From Paraburkholderia phytofirmans OLGA172 (GTDB lineage: Bacteria; Pseudomonadota; Gammaproteobacteria; Burkholderiales; Burkholderiaceae): 64,000 nt of DNA. Shown piece by piece: positions 50,997 through 61,889 of this stretch. Each line of letters opens with the position of its first letter. Positions within the stretch are counted from its first letter, which is position 1. The notes beneath the pieces were generated by a model. It was given only the letters and a program-made list of their open reading frames with translations, searched no databases and was not told where the DNA came from. The translations under genes were made by a program, and so were the position numbers. Location of the stretch: the NCBI RefSeq assembly GCF_001634365.1, contig NZ_CP014580.1:1-64000 (forward strand), read 5' to 3'.

Positions 50997-53683
50997 CGCG
51001 CGAGTCCCTTTGCGGTGACGGCGGCACGAACCTTTTCGTGCATCGCGGCGCGTACGGTCTCATACAGGTCGCGCTGCGCGCCTTCGAGTTCGACGGTGCG
51101 CACGATGATCGTTTTCGGCGGCAGTTCGGTGGCGACCTCGTCCTTGCGCCGTCGCAGCATGAAGGGACGAATGCGCCGCGCGAGCAGATCGCGACGCACG
51201 GTGTCGCCGCCTTTTTCAATGGGCGTGCGCCAGCGCTGCGTGAAATCCTTGTGGGCGCCGAGGAAACCGGGCAACAGGAAGTCGAACTGGGCCCACAGTT
51301 CGCCGAGATGGTTCTCGAGCGGTGTGCCAGTCAGGCACAGGCGGTGCCGGGCACGTAGTTCGCGGATCGTGGTGGCGGCCTTGGTGGCGGCATTCTTGAC
51401 GTACTGGGCTTCGTCGAGGATCAGCAGGTGGTACTCGTGTTCGGCGAGCGCTGACTGGTCGCGCCACAGCAGCGGGTAGGTCGTGAGAATCAGGTCGTGT
51501 TTGCGGATCTGGTCAAAGCGCTCGTGGCGCTGCGGGCCGTGCAGATCGAGCACGCGCAGCTCCGGTGTGAAGCGTTGCGCTTCCTCACGCCAGTTGTGCA
51601 TCAGTGTCGTCGGCACAACGATCAGCGCGGGCCGGTCGAGCCGGCCGGCTTCCTTTTCGGTCAGGATGTGAGCGAGGGTTTGAACCGTTTTGCCAAGTCC
51701 CATGTCATCGGCAAGCACGCCCGACAGGCTGTGTTCACGCAGGAACTGCATCCAGCTGAGCCCCTGGCGCTGATAGGTACGCAATTCGGCTTGCAGTCCT
51801 CGCGGCACCGGCGTTTCACCCACACCGGGTCCCGCCATCAGGCGCTGCGCAAGCTGCCGGATCGATGCGTCTCCATGAAACTGCCAGCGGCCGGTCCGGT
51901 CGAGCGCATCGAGCCGGGCGGCATCCAACTGCGAAATGCGCAGGCCGCCTTCACCGAGTGAATCGAACAGATCGATAAGCACGCGCACAACGGGTTTGAG
52001 CCGGTCGGCACGCAGGCGCAGCCGTTCATTGCGGTCGGTCTTCAGATCGACCGGTTCATCGTCGGCAATGGCGTCAAGTCCACCCGACAGCCAGCGGGAG
52101 TCGCGCCGGAACAGATCTGCCAGCAGTGGTTCGAGGCGAACCCTCCGGTCGTTGACCGTGATCCCCATCTCGACATCGAACCAGCCGTCACCGGCCTGAT
52201 GGAGCGCACCGTCGATCGCCTCGATCTCGATGACATTGTGGCGAAACACTTCGGTCATCGCTACCTGCCAGCCGTTTTCGCGTAACCGGGGCAGAGCCTG
52301 CTTCATGAAGACGGCCCAGTCTTCGGCATCGTTGGGCCCTAGCATGCCATCCGGAAATGGACGTGGGCCATGGACACGACTGGCTGGAATTTTTCGCAGC
52401 CCGGCCTTGTGCAGCTCTGCCAGACGGCGCTGCTCGATATCGAGAGACCGTTTGATCTGCATCACTTCGCCGCTGGCGGTTCGCACGAGTGTGGTGTTGC
52501 TTTGCGCGTCGATGTTGACCCCCGTATAATCGAAGCTGACGGTGGCAAAATCGAGCATGTTGGGTGTGTCGGACATCCAGCCCGATCCGTAGGTCGGCAA
52601 CGTGTTGAGCGACAATGCGGGTACCGGGGTGGTGTCGATGACGCGCACGGCCGATACGTTGTGCGCAGGCGGCAAGGGCAAATCGGGTGCAACTTCGCGC
52701 AGCACGTTACCGACCAGTGCGGCTTCGTCGAGCGAAATCGATGGCATCGCCAGGTACTCCGCGAGATCTTCAGCGGGCCACGGCATGTCTACTGTCCCGG
52801 CTTCTCCCGAATGAGGGTCCACGTACCAGCAGGGCTGCGTTGTCGTCAACAGCATCGTTGCGGGTGGCTCAGTCTGCAGTACCGGTCGCACACGTGTGTC
52901 GGGCTGCGATCGCCAGGCGATCTGTCCGCGGCGCGAAGGCCCGGGATGCAGTACACATGGCGTCCCGGAATGCATGGTGCTCGCGCCCGGCGAGGCAAAT
53001 GCACGCCCTGTGGCGATAAGTTTTTCCAGGATTGCCGCGCCGGTTGTGCCTTGCAGTCCAAAGCTGCTCGTGTACTCGCGGGAGCGGTCCAGCCACAGCC
53101 CTCGCAGGATAGGCAGATCATCTTCGGCAACAAACTTCGGCGGCTTGACGAGCGCGTTCTCCACGTTCTGCCACGCGTCGTCGAGTGAGCGGATCGTGCC
53201 GTCGGCACTTACCCTTGCCTTGTAGAGGAAGATTTCCGGATATCCGCGATACGATCCGGCAATCACGTAGGCAAGCGCATGCGTGGCCCTGGCGATCGCG
53301 GGCTTCTTGCCTCTGGGAGGTTTGGCCGTGCGTTTCGCCCGAAAGCCTTCGAGCCACGTCACCAGTTCGGGGCGCACGCCGGTGGCGGGCTGCGTCGGGA
53401 TCAACTCAAGACCCGCGATCAGGAGCGCAGCCACGTGCTTGCAGTCGACGCCGACCGGGCACGTGCATTCGCCTTCAACCCACATGTCGCGATGATCGTC
53501 AATATCGTGAAAATGCACACACACGTCATACGGACGGGTCCTTGTGCCTTGCACCTGGCCACTCAGGGTGTCGGCGCTTCGCCAGCGCAGCTCGGAGACG
53601 GCGTGGGCGTACTCGCGTGCCTTGGCGAGCGTGTGGGGACCTAACCAGTCCGTGAGTTGCTTGCGATTATAGGAGACAGACAT
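50936..53683 (-). pseudogene. SWIM/SNF2-family helicase truncated by IS6
   Basis: 915 codons open. A SWIM zinc finger lies at about residues 70-90 (GECTCPVGVDCKHVAALLI). After a long middle region comes the SNF2 N-terminal ATPase lobe: motif I LADDMGLGKTVQTLAHIL, Ia IVVPTTLMHNW, II LLILDEAQYVKN and III LCLTGTPLENHLGELWAQFDFL. The IS6 right end at 50996 cuts the gene after VRAAVTAKGLARALVQ, and the last codons are IS sequence. The second RecA lobe (motifs IV-VI) is missing, so helicase or translocase activity should be lost. Start ATG 53683 (MSVSYNRKQLTDWLG). Confidence 0.87.
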
Positions 53684-53718
53684 GCTGATGGATTCGGGTT
53701 GACGACGCGAGGGGCATT

Positions 53719-54897
53719 TTACGCGGGCCGGTTGCCGGGTGGCCCGCTCGTTTCCTGCGCGGACGGCACGTGAGTCGTCTGTGCATGGCGGCGATCATCT
53801 TCGGCATGCAGATAGATGCCGGTCGTCTCGATCGACGCATGCCGCAGGTTTTTCTGGATGAAGCGCAGGTCGGTGCCGGCGTCCGCCTGATGCGAGGCCG
53901 CGCTGTGGCGCAGCCAGTGGGTCGAGGCGCGACGTAGCGTGGTGGCGCCAATTGAATCGATTGCATCGAGCGCGTCAGCGGCACGACGAAAGACGTCCCT
54001 GACGATCAGGTAGATCGCCGCGGGTGTCAGATGCCGCGCATCGTCGCCGGCGATGCTCATCACGGCAGGACCGGTCTCGCTCGCGGCCGGTACCGGCGAC
54101 AGGCCGTGAAAGGCGCGATAGCGCGCAAAGTCGGCCATCAACGCATCGCCAACCGGTACCTCGCCCTCGGCGCCGCCTTTGCCGATGACGTGCAACCACC
54201 ATTTGCCGCGGCGCTGATAGAAGTCGGCCGCCTTCGCGTGGGCGGCTTCCGAGACACGCAGCGCGGTGTGATACAGCAGGCGGATCAGCCAGCGGCTGCG
54301 CTCGTAGTGCTGCTCGTCGCGTTCGGTCAGACGCGGCCACTGCTCGACGCTCGCGAGCACGTGGTCCCACAGCGCGTGCTCGAGATAGCGCTCGACGCGG
54401 CGGGACCGCCTGGCTGAAGTCGTACGCCCACGGCGCAGCGCGAGCGGATTGCCGGCCAGATAGCCGGCGCTCACGAGGTACGTCATCAGGCCCGACAGGA
54501 TGCCCAATGCCTGATGCTGGCTGCGCTCCGACAGCGGCCCCTCGAACAGCCGCCTCGTGCGTCCGCGGCGCGGCCGTTCCGGATCGGCCCAGTCGCCGGT
54601 CGGTGCAGCCAGGAAGCGCTCGTAGAACAGGAAGTCCTCGCGCGTGAGACTCGACAGCGGCTTGCCCAGCGTCTGGGTGGCCCACAGCAGCAGGCGTATC
54701 GCCTCCTTGCGGTAGCTGCGCAGCGTATGCGGCGACGCGCTGTATTCGGCAAGCCACAGGCGCACCGCTTCGACGTCGGTGTCGGCGGCGATCTGCCTGT
54801 GTCCACCGCTCGCGCGATTGGTGCCGAGGCTGCCGTCGAGCGCGGCCGGCAGCACGATAGCGAGAACAGGTTCGGTGGGCGCGACGGCAAGGTTCAT
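53719..54897 (-). CDS. tnpS: Tyrosine recombinase, TnpS-like
   Basis: 392 aa. The SAM-like N-terminal domain reads ASPHTLRSYRKEAIRLLLWATQTLGKPLSSLTREDFLFYERFL. The catalytic domain has Arg in TALRVSEAAHAKAADF, HxxR in THWLRHSAASH, a second His in KNLRHASIETTGIYLHAED and Tyr in that last segment. Located divergently from tnpT with a 181-bp AT-rich gap, as in Tn4651-type transposons, where TnpS resolves cointegrates. Confidence 0.85.
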   Translation of the reverse strand: MNLAVAPTEPVLAIVLPAALDGSLGTNRASGGHRQIAADTDVEAVRLWLAEYSASPHTLRSYRKEAIRLLLWATQTLGKPLSSLTREDFLFYERFLAAPTGDWADPERPRRGRTRRLFEGPLSERSQHQALGILSGLMTYLVSAGYLAGNPLALRRGRTTSARRSRRVERYLEHALWDHVLASVEQWPRLTERDEQHYERSRWLIRLLYHTALRVSEAAHAKAADFYQRRGKWWLHVIGKGGAEGEVPVGDALMADFARYRAFHGLSPVPAASETGPAVMSIAGDDARHLTPAAIYLIVRDVFRRAADALDAIDSIGATTLRRASTHWLRHSAASHQADAGTDLRFIQKNLRHASIETTGIYLHAEDDRRHAQTTHVPSAQETSGPPGNRPA

Positions 54898-55078
54898 GGT
54901 GTGACGCGTTCGGGAATCAGGTTTTCGCAGCGTACAGCGAAATAACTTGCGATTATGCGGATTATCATAAATTTCAAACCGATATCATTATGCTTATACC
55001 GTTATACAGTAATATACGATTCGATTTTCTCTCCAAACCCATCCACTTCGACCGATTTCACCGGTTAAAACGCATCCT
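54898..55078. promoter_or_regulatory. Candidate tnpS/tnpT resolution site and divergent promoters
   Basis: 181 bp between the divergent recombinase and tnpT, distinctly AT-rich. It contains nested repeats such as GATTATGCGGATTATCATAA (54954-54973) and TATACCGTTATACAG. In Tn4651-like elements the resolution site lies exactly here. The identity of the core site is inference. Confidence 0.5.
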
Positions 55079-56023
55079 ATGAGCCGCATCAGCGATACCC
55101 GTTTCCGTACCCGCGAAGCCGCCGCCCGCCTCGTGGCCGCCGGTCGGCTCCCGCATGAGCTCACCGTCGACCTGATCTACGCCGAGATCCGGCAAGGCAG
55201 CCGCACCACGATCAACGACGAACTCAAGCTGTGGAAGGACGAGCAGGCGCGCATCGATGCACTGAGCGCTGCGCTGCCGCCGACGGTTGCGAACGCGATG
55301 CTGTCGGTCTGGGCGCTCGCGGTCGAACATGGCGAACAGGTCTTCGCCCAGCGCGGCGAAGAGCTCGAGACCGAAGCGACGGCCGCGGCGATACGCGCCG
55401 AGTCCCTGGTGACGGCCAACGCAGGTCTTCAGGCCGAAACGCACACGCTGCGCGTCCAGCTTGAGGATCAGCAGACACGTCTTGCCTCGGCCCTGGCCGA
55501 TCTTGCCCGCGCCCAGGCCGAGCGCGATGCCGCCACCCGGCAGAGCGAAGCCGCCACGATCGAGCGCGATACCCTGCGTGCGCAATCGGAGCAGGCACTG
55601 CGCGATGCGCAGTCCGCGCATGCGCGCGAACTCGAAGGACTGCTGGCGGCCCGCACCGAACACGAATCCACCTTGCGGGCGGAAGTCGACCAGGCAACCA
55701 CCCGGCTCGAAAGCGTCCAAAAGCGCGTGATGATGCAGGCCGATGAAGCACGCGAAGCGCAGCGTCGCGCCGAAGCTGCGCTGTCAAAGACCCAGCAGCG
55801 CAACGAACAGCTCGTCGGTGACGTCCAGCGCCTGTCAGCCGAGGCCGCCGAGCAGCGGCGGCTCGCCGAGCGGCACGACAAGCAGCTCGCCAGCGTCATG
55901 GATGAAGCACGCGAGCTGCGGCGGGAGCGTGATGCGCTCGCCCAGCAGGTCGCGTCGCTACAAGGTCAGATCAAGACGCACACCAATCCTTCGTCAACGC
56001 GCCCGACGAAACGGCCGCGCTAG
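55079..56023 (+). CDS. tnpT: TnpT/KfrA-like coiled-coil DNA-binding protein
   Basis: 314 aa. The N-terminal KfrA-type DNA-binding domain (RTREAAARLVAAGRLPHELTVDLIYAEIRQGSRTTINDELKLWKDEQ) is followed by about 200 residues of heptad-rich coiled coil (LRVQLEDQQTRLASALADLARAQAERDAA; AEQRRLAERHDKQLASVMDEARELRRERDALAQQV). A basic tail ends PTKRPR. In Tn4651-type transposons TnpT assists TnpS in resolution. The position 73 bp before tnpA supports that role over a free-standing KfrA. Confidence 0.82.
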   Translation: MSRISDTRFRTREAAARLVAAGRLPHELTVDLIYAEIRQGSRTTINDELKLWKDEQARIDALSAALPPTVANAMLSVWALAVEHGEQVFAQRGEELETEATAAAIRAESLVTANAGLQAETHTLRVQLEDQQTRLASALADLARAQAERDAATRQSEAATIERDTLRAQSEQALRDAQSAHARELEGLLAARTEHESTLRAEVDQATTRLESVQKRVMMQADEAREAQRRAEAALSKTQQRNEQLVGDVQRLSAEAAEQRRLAERHDKQLASVMDEARELRRERDALAQQVASLQGQIKTHTNPSSTRPTKRPR

Positions 56024-56096
56024 ACTCCAAGGATCACTTCAGCGTAGCTGTGCGCCGCGGAATGCCCAAACATCAAAGAACAAATACACGCTTCCC

Positions 56097-59000
56097 ATGG
56101 CAGCCAATTCGCATCGCCTGTCGATCCTGACACGCCACGAAATCGACGAACTGTACGCACTTCCACACTTTACCGACGAGGAGAGGCGCGCCTACTTTGA
56201 ACTGGGCGAGGCCGAGCAACAGCTCGTTCAATCACGCACGACTTCGGTCGCCGCGTACCTGACATTGCAGCTCGGCTATTTCAAGGCAAAGCAGCAGTTC
56301 TTCGAATACGACCAGGATGCCATCCAGGACGATTTGCGGTACATCCTGTGCCGACACTTCCTGGATAAGGGGGCGGCCTCCATCAGTCCGCCTTCGACGC
56401 CAACCCGGCGCCTACTGCAGCACAGCATCCTCGATCTGTTTGGCTTCCAACTCTGCGACAGCGCCGCAAAAGCCGAGCTCGAGCGTCGCGCGCAACGCCT
56501 CGCCATGCTCTCCACGCAGCCTATCTTCATTCTACGAGAGACCCTCCAGTACCTGAAGCAGCAGCGCATCGTTGTGCCCATTTACACGTTTCTGCAAGAC
56601 ATGATCGGACGTGTCGTGAGTGCGGAGCGCCGGCGCGTCTCGAACCTGCTCAGCGATGCACTCACCACGGAGATCTCACAGCAGCTCGATGCAATGCTGT
56701 GCGCCGATGAATCGATGTACCGGATCAGCATCCTCAAGCACGAGTCAAAAGACTTCAGCTACAAGGAACTTCGTCAGGAATCGGGGCGTAGGGAATTCTT
56801 CGCGCCGGTGCATGAGTTCGCCAGGCACTTTCTCGAGACCACCGGAATTTCCACGGAAAGCGGCCGGTATTACGCGTCGCTCGTGAAGTTCTACACGGTG
56901 TACAAGCTGCAACGCATGCCAGTCGCCATCACGCGCCTGTACCTGCTGTGTTTTGCCTACTACCGGTTTCGCCAGATCAACGACAATCTGATCGAGGCCT
57001 TCATTTATCTGGTCGACCAGTATGAGCAGTCGGCCCGCCAGGCCGCTGAGGAGGCCGCGCAAAGCGCGCTCACCGACGCCAGCACCCATCTGAAGGCCGC
57101 CGGCCAGGTTCTCCATCTCTTTGTCGACGACTCGATCCCACGCAACGCGTCGTTCGCCAGCGTCAGGAAAAAAGCCTTCGCACTGCTCCCGCCCGAACGT
57201 TTCGAGCCGGTCTCCAACTACATGCGCAACGTCACGTTCGACAAGGTCAGCTTCGAATGGTCGCACTACACTGCGTTGTCGGCCGTTATCAAACGCAATG
57301 TCCGCCATCTGTTTGCCGGCCTCGAGTTCGCCGGCCGCGTCGAGGACGCGCCGTTGCTGGAGGCTGTCGCTTTCCTACAGGAGCTGTTCGGCAATGGTAA
57401 ATCGCCCCGGCAGAGCAAGCCGTCCGCGTTTCCCACCGCGTTCATTCCGAAGAACCTGCAGCCCCACCTGTATCGCACTGAGGTCGGAAAAAAGAAACAG
57501 CTCGACGTCGATCGCTACGAATTTCTCGTCTATCGCCTCCTTCGTAACGCGCTCGAGGCGGGCGATGTGTTCAGTAATGACAGCACCGAGTTTCGCCGCT
57601 TCGAGGACGATCTGATCAGCGACGCGCGCTGGCAGCACAAGGACGATATCCTGCGCGAGATCGGTTTGCCGGTCCTGCTTGCGCCAATCGAAGAAACCCT
57701 CGCCACCTTGCACGACGACATCGAGGCTCAACTCAAGCTCGTCAACCACCACATCGAGCACCGCGACAACCCGCATATCAAGGTGCGCCAGCAGGGCAGC
57801 AAGCGTCGCTGGGGCCTGGTGTATCCGGACCCCGACGAGTCAGTCAACCATTCGTTCTACGGCCAGAGTTGCCCGGGATCGACGTCGCGAGGCTGTTATG
57901 GTTCGTCTCTGAACGCACCGGTTTCCTGAAGACGTTTACCCACGTGCTCGACCGCTATGTTAAACACGACGCCGACCCACGCGAAATCCTCGCCTGCGTA
58001 GTCGCCATGGGCACCAACATGGGGTTGCGGAAAATGGCCGAGGTGTCAGGCATCAGCTACGCTTCGCTCGCGAGCACCGCGCGCAACTATCTGCGCCCCG
58101 AAACCCTGCATGCCGCCAATGACGCGATTAGCAACGCGACCTCAGGCTTGCCGGCGTTCCATCTGTTCGACATCGGCGACCAGATCCATTCGAGCAGCGA
58201 CGGTCAACGCTTCGAAACCCAGATCGACACCTTCAACGCACGGCACTCGCCCAAGTATTTCGGCCTCGACAAGGGCATCAGCGCCTGCACCGTCATCGCC
58301 AACCATGTGCCGATCAACATGAAAGTCATCGGCGCGCACGAGCACGAGAGCCATTACGTGTTCGACCTGCTCTACAACAATACGTCCGACATCCGACCGC
58401 AGGTCCATTCCACCGACACGCACGGCACCAACCAGGTGAACTTCTGGACCCTGTATACGTTCGACTATCAGTTTGCGCCGCGTTATCGCGATCTGCACAA
58501 GAAAATCGGCAGCCTCGTCGGCCAGCATCCACCGGGCCACTATGGAAACTGGGTGATCAAACCCTCGCGCAAGGCCTACGACGAGCTGATCGTCCGGGAA
58601 TGGCCCAACGTCCAGCGCATCATGGTCTCGCTCGCACAAAAGGATGTCACGCAAGCCACGATCGTGAGGAAGCTCAGCAGCTACGTGCGTCAGAACCAGA
58701 CAAAAAAGGCGCTCTGGGAACTCGACAACCTGTGCCGTACGCGCTATATCCTCCGGTTCATCAATGACGTCAACCTGCGTCAGGCCGTGCAGAAGGCCCT
58801 GAACCGCGGCGAAGCGTACCACCGCTTGCGTCGTGCGATCGCGTACGTCAACGGCGGCAAGCTGCGCGTCCATACCGAGGCCGAACAGCAACTCTGGAAC
58901 GAGTGTTCACGCCTGATCGCCAACGCGATCATCCACCACAACACAGCGCTCCTTTCACGTGTGCACGAGCAGAAGCGTGCCGCAGGCGACCACGCCGCGA

Positions 59001-59176
59001 TGGAACTGATCGCCAGCATGTCGCCCGTCGCCTGGCAGCATGTCAACCTGTTCGGCTCGTTCGAATTTGGCCCAGCGGGTACCCCCATCGACATCGACGT
59101 GCTCGCCGCGTATTACGACGATCCGGCGTATTGGGCCAAGGTACTGGAAGCCGCGTCTGAACCCGACGAGCGCTGA
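56097..59176 (+). pseudogene. tnpA: Tn3-family transposase TnpA, frameshifted
   Basis: Two adjoining frames together give about 1,020 residues, the normal length. Part 1 (56097 to about 57860) begins MAANSHRLSILTRHEIDELYALPHFTDEERRAYF, an N-terminal Tn3 domain. Part 2 (from about 57865) continues with LPGIDVARLLWFVSERTGFLKTFTHV, the catalytic core (HLFDIGDQIHSSSDGQRFETQIDTFNARHSPKYFG; TDTHGTNQVNFWTLYTFDYQFAPRYRDL) and LFGSFEFGP. The break lies in FYGQ|LPGIDV, where the sequence needs one base fewer or two extra to change frame. Probably inactive unless frameshifting occurs. Confidence 0.85.
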
Positions 59177-59868
59177 ATTACTGCGGCGAAAATCCCTCAG
59201 TCCAGCGCGTTTCCCGCGCTAATACGCCTCTGAAAACCACGCCTGGAAAGGGTTTGGTGAAGATCTTCAGTTTTCGGGGGATGGGCAAAAATAGCCAACG
59301 TCAATGGCGCACGCGCGCCAATCCGTTCGCTGATGTTTGGGATAGCGAAGTCGTGCCATTACTACGCAGTTTCCCGAAACTCAAAGCGGTCACCTTGCTG
59401 CGCAAACTGCAGGAAGACCATTCTGGTCGCTTCCCCGACGGAATGCGGCGCACGCTGGAGCGGCATGTCAGCCAGTGGCGTGCGCTCGAAGGGCCCAGCA
59501 AGGAAGTGTTCTTCCCCCAGACGTATCAGCCCGGCGTACGGGGCCTGTCCGACTTCACGCATATGGAGAAACTGGGTGTGACGATCGCCGGCGTCGCGTT
59601 CGGACACATGCTCTATCACTTTGTGCTGGCGTTCTCGCGCTGGGAGTACGCCAGCGTCGTTGATAGCGGAGAGAGCTTCCAGGCTCTTGCGGCAGGTTTG
59701 CAGAACGCTCTATGGCAGGCGGGGGGCTGCCCGAGCGAACACCGCTCTGACAGCCTGTCGGCCGCCTTTAAGAATCTTCAGGAAAAAGAAGACTTCACGG
59801 TTCGCTATAAGGCGTTGCTTGAGCATTATGGGATGGAAGGCACGCGCAACAATCGAGGCCTGGGCCAC

Positions 59869-59893
59869 GAGTATGGTGTGGTAAAAAAAATGT
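59869..59893 (+). repeat. Left terminal inverted repeat of the RIT element
   Basis: 25 bp starting GAGTATGGTGTGGTAAAA and ending ATGT. It is a perfect inverted match to 63235-63259 at the other end. Confidence 0.9.
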
Positions 59894-59959
59894 GCTGGTC
59901 GATAACCAACGAGGCGAAGGCAGCGTCTTTGCGGAAATCGAACAGCACATATTATTCGG

Positions 59960-60955
59960 CTACAGGGTGCGGAGGAAGGCCATCAGGTCGGGCTGATCAC
60001 GCCATTGTTTTTGTACTTCGGCATTGCCTTGCACTTCGCATGTCGCCAGCGCCCGCGCCTTTGTTTCCAGGTTGATCTCGGCATAGATGTTGGTCGTCTC
60101 CAACGACACGTGCCCAAGCCAGCCGCGTATCGTATTGATGTCGACACCGGCCTGCAGTAGTAGCGAAGCGGTTGTATGCCGAATCACATGTGGGTGCACA
60201 TTCTTGCCGGCGAGTGACGGCGCGCTGGCTGCAGCACGAATAGCGCAGCGCTTCACCAGAGCATGAATGCCGGAGCGCGTCATCGTCTGGTGGAAGCGGT
60301 TGAGGAACACAGGTTCGGCGGCGGCCCTGCCTTCAGTCTGTGAGCGCAACGCCTCGATTGTGGATTTCCAGAGCGGGCAGCGGCGATGTTTGTTCCCCTT
60401 GCCGACGATGCTGGCCGAACGCGTGTGCCAGTCAATGTCGCCAATCCTGAGCTGCGCGGCTTCGCTTGCACGCGCTCCTGAATTAAACATGAAGAGCAGT
60501 AACGCATGTTCGCGCTGCCCCTGTGCTGTATTCATGTCAGAGGCTGCGAGCAGGGCGTCCATTTCCTGCCTGCTAAGGTAGCTGATCTCCGGCCGACTGG
60601 TTCTCTTGACGGGAATCAGATGAATCTGTGCCCACCATTCGACGTATTCCGGTGCATGTTCGCCGATGAAACGAGCCAGCGCATGGATGCCGCCGAGCCG
60701 CTGATTTCGTGTGCTGACCATACAGTGGCGCTGTTCTTCCATGTGCGTCAGGAACAGGCGGACCATTTGCGCGGAGAGATCATCAACGCTCAGGCGGTCG
60801 ATCCGTTTGTCGACCTTGGCGGCCAGATACGGAAGCAACAGCATGAGCATGTCGCGGTAACTTTTTTGCGTATTGATTGCAAGGTTACGTTCGCCCACCA
60901 GATACTCGATCAGGAACCGCCGGATCCACGGACCCAGCAGAGATGAGTTATTCAT
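59960..60955 (-). CDS. ritC: RIT tyrosine recombinase C
   Basis: 331 aa from ATG 60955. The N-terminal core-binding domain reads PWIRRFLIEYLVGERNLAINTQKSYRDMLMLLLPYLA. The catalytic residues are Arg in NSGARASEAAQLRIGDIDW, HxxR in HPHVIRHTTASLLLQAG, His in RGWLGHVSLETTNIYAEI and Tyr in the last segment. It overlaps the end of the second recombinase gene by 8 bp, so the three are translated as a unit. The open frame extends to 61000 without support. Confidence 0.88.
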   Translation of the reverse strand: MNNSSLLGPWIRRFLIEYLVGERNLAINTQKSYRDMLMLLLPYLAAKVDKRIDRLSVDDLSAQMVRLFLTHMEEQRHCMVSTRNQRLGGIHALARFIGEHAPEYVEWWAQIHLIPVKRTSRPEISYLSRQEMDALLAASDMNTAQGQREHALLLFMFNSGARASEAAQLRIGDIDWHTRSASIVGKGNKHRRCPLWKSTIEALRSQTEGRAAAEPVFLNRFHQTMTRSGIHALVKRCAIRAAASAPSLAGKNVHPHVIRHTTASLLLQAGVDINTIRGWLGHVSLETTNIYAEINLETKARALATCEVQGNAEVQKQWRDQPDLMAFLRTL

Positions 60956-61889
60956 GATGCACCTCAAGGAAGTAAGTTTCAAAGCGCGTGCCCGCTTCAT
61001 TCAGCAACTCGGGCGTCAGAGTGAGGTAGCGCTGGGTGCTCGCGAGATCGATGTGGCCGAGATAGGTGGCCAGTTGCGGTAACAACAGTTGCAACTCCAC
61101 GCCACCGCGATACCAGGCGATTAGCCGGTGCACTGCGCCTGAGTGCCGCAAATCATGCAGCCTCGGCTGGCAGGACGCACCGCCTTCGCGTTGGATGTTT
61201 GCCAGGGCGCGCTGTCGCTGAAAGGCCTTGCACACAGCTTTCTGGGTCACAGGGCGACCATCGCGGAAACAGAAGAACGGCGCAGCCGGTGCCTGCCCAA
61301 ATCTCTGGTTGCGTTGCCGGGCATAGGTTCGCATCGCACTATTCAGATCTGCGCCTAGCGGAACCAGCCTCGATTTATAGAATTTGCTCTCGTGCACATG
61401 CAGGACGGCTTCGTCGAGATTGACGTCCTGCATGGTTAGCCGCAAGGCTTCGCCATGGCGCAGGCAAGCGCCATACAGAATCAGAATGAGTGCACGCAAA
61501 ACATATGCATCCAGCAGACCGTATGGACTGCATGCCGCCGGAGCCACGTCGAGCAGGCGCTTTAATTCCTGCTGCGAATAGATATAGGGTATCAGCGGTG
61601 GCGGCAATTCCGGACTGTAGGGAGAAAGTGGAGAAGCCGAGACATGCCCACGCGAGAGGGCAAAACGAAACAGGCAGTCAAGTACCGACCTTCTCTTGCG
61701 CCAATGGTTAGTCAGCGGCCTGTTGCCAGTCAGGAAGTCATGTACATGCCTGAGCGTGACCGACGTCACATCAATGTTGCCATCAACCCGGCGGCAGAAT
61801 GAGGCAAGCGTGGCCGCTTCGGAATCAAAGCGCATGCCCAACGCCCGTTTGTGGCTCACGTATTGGGCGACAACTTCGGAGAGCGTCAT
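60948..61889 (-). CDS. ritB: RIT tyrosine recombinase B
   Basis: 313 aa. MTLSEVVAQYVSHKRALGMRFDSEAATLASFCRRV opens the binding domain. The catalytic motifs are LYGACLRHGEALRLTMQDVNL, HDLRHSGAVHRLIAWYRGG and ATYLGHIDLASTQRYLTLTPE. The start ATG 61889 overlaps the stop of ritA by 4 bp (ATGA). Confidence 0.88.
   Translation of the reverse strand: MTLSEVVAQYVSHKRALGMRFDSEAATLASFCRRVDGNIDVTSVTLRHVHDFLTGNRPLTNHWRKRRSVLDCLFRFALSRGHVSASPLSPYSPELPPPLIPYIYSQQELKRLLDVAPAACSPYGLLDAYVLRALILILYGACLRHGEALRLTMQDVNLDEAVLHVHESKFYKSRLVPLGADLNSAMRTYARQRNQRFGQAPAAPFFCFRDGRPVTQKAVCKAFQRQRALANIQREGGASCQPRLHDLRHSGAVHRLIAWYRGGVELQLLLPQLATYLGHIDLASTQRYLTLTPELLNEAGTRFETYFLEVHHE

Larger units (their letters stand above)
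53711..59176. mobile_element. Tn3-family transposon of the tnpS/tnpT type (right end unresolved)
   Basis: The set tnpS (tyrosine recombinase), divergent tnpT (coiled-coil partner) and tnpA is the cointegrate-resolution and transposase module of the Tn4651-like branch of Tn3. A GGGG-starting end is plausible at 53711 (GGGGCATTTTACGCGGG), overlapping the tnpS stop. I could not find its inverted match after tnpA, so the right terminus may be lost; an N-terminally truncated istA begins there. Confidence 0.65.

Noticed and set aside
59177..59290. Right terminal repeat of the Tn3-type element
   Set aside because: GGGGG at 59275 and CCCT near 59193 are present, but neither region pairs with the GGGGCATTTTACGC end at 53711.
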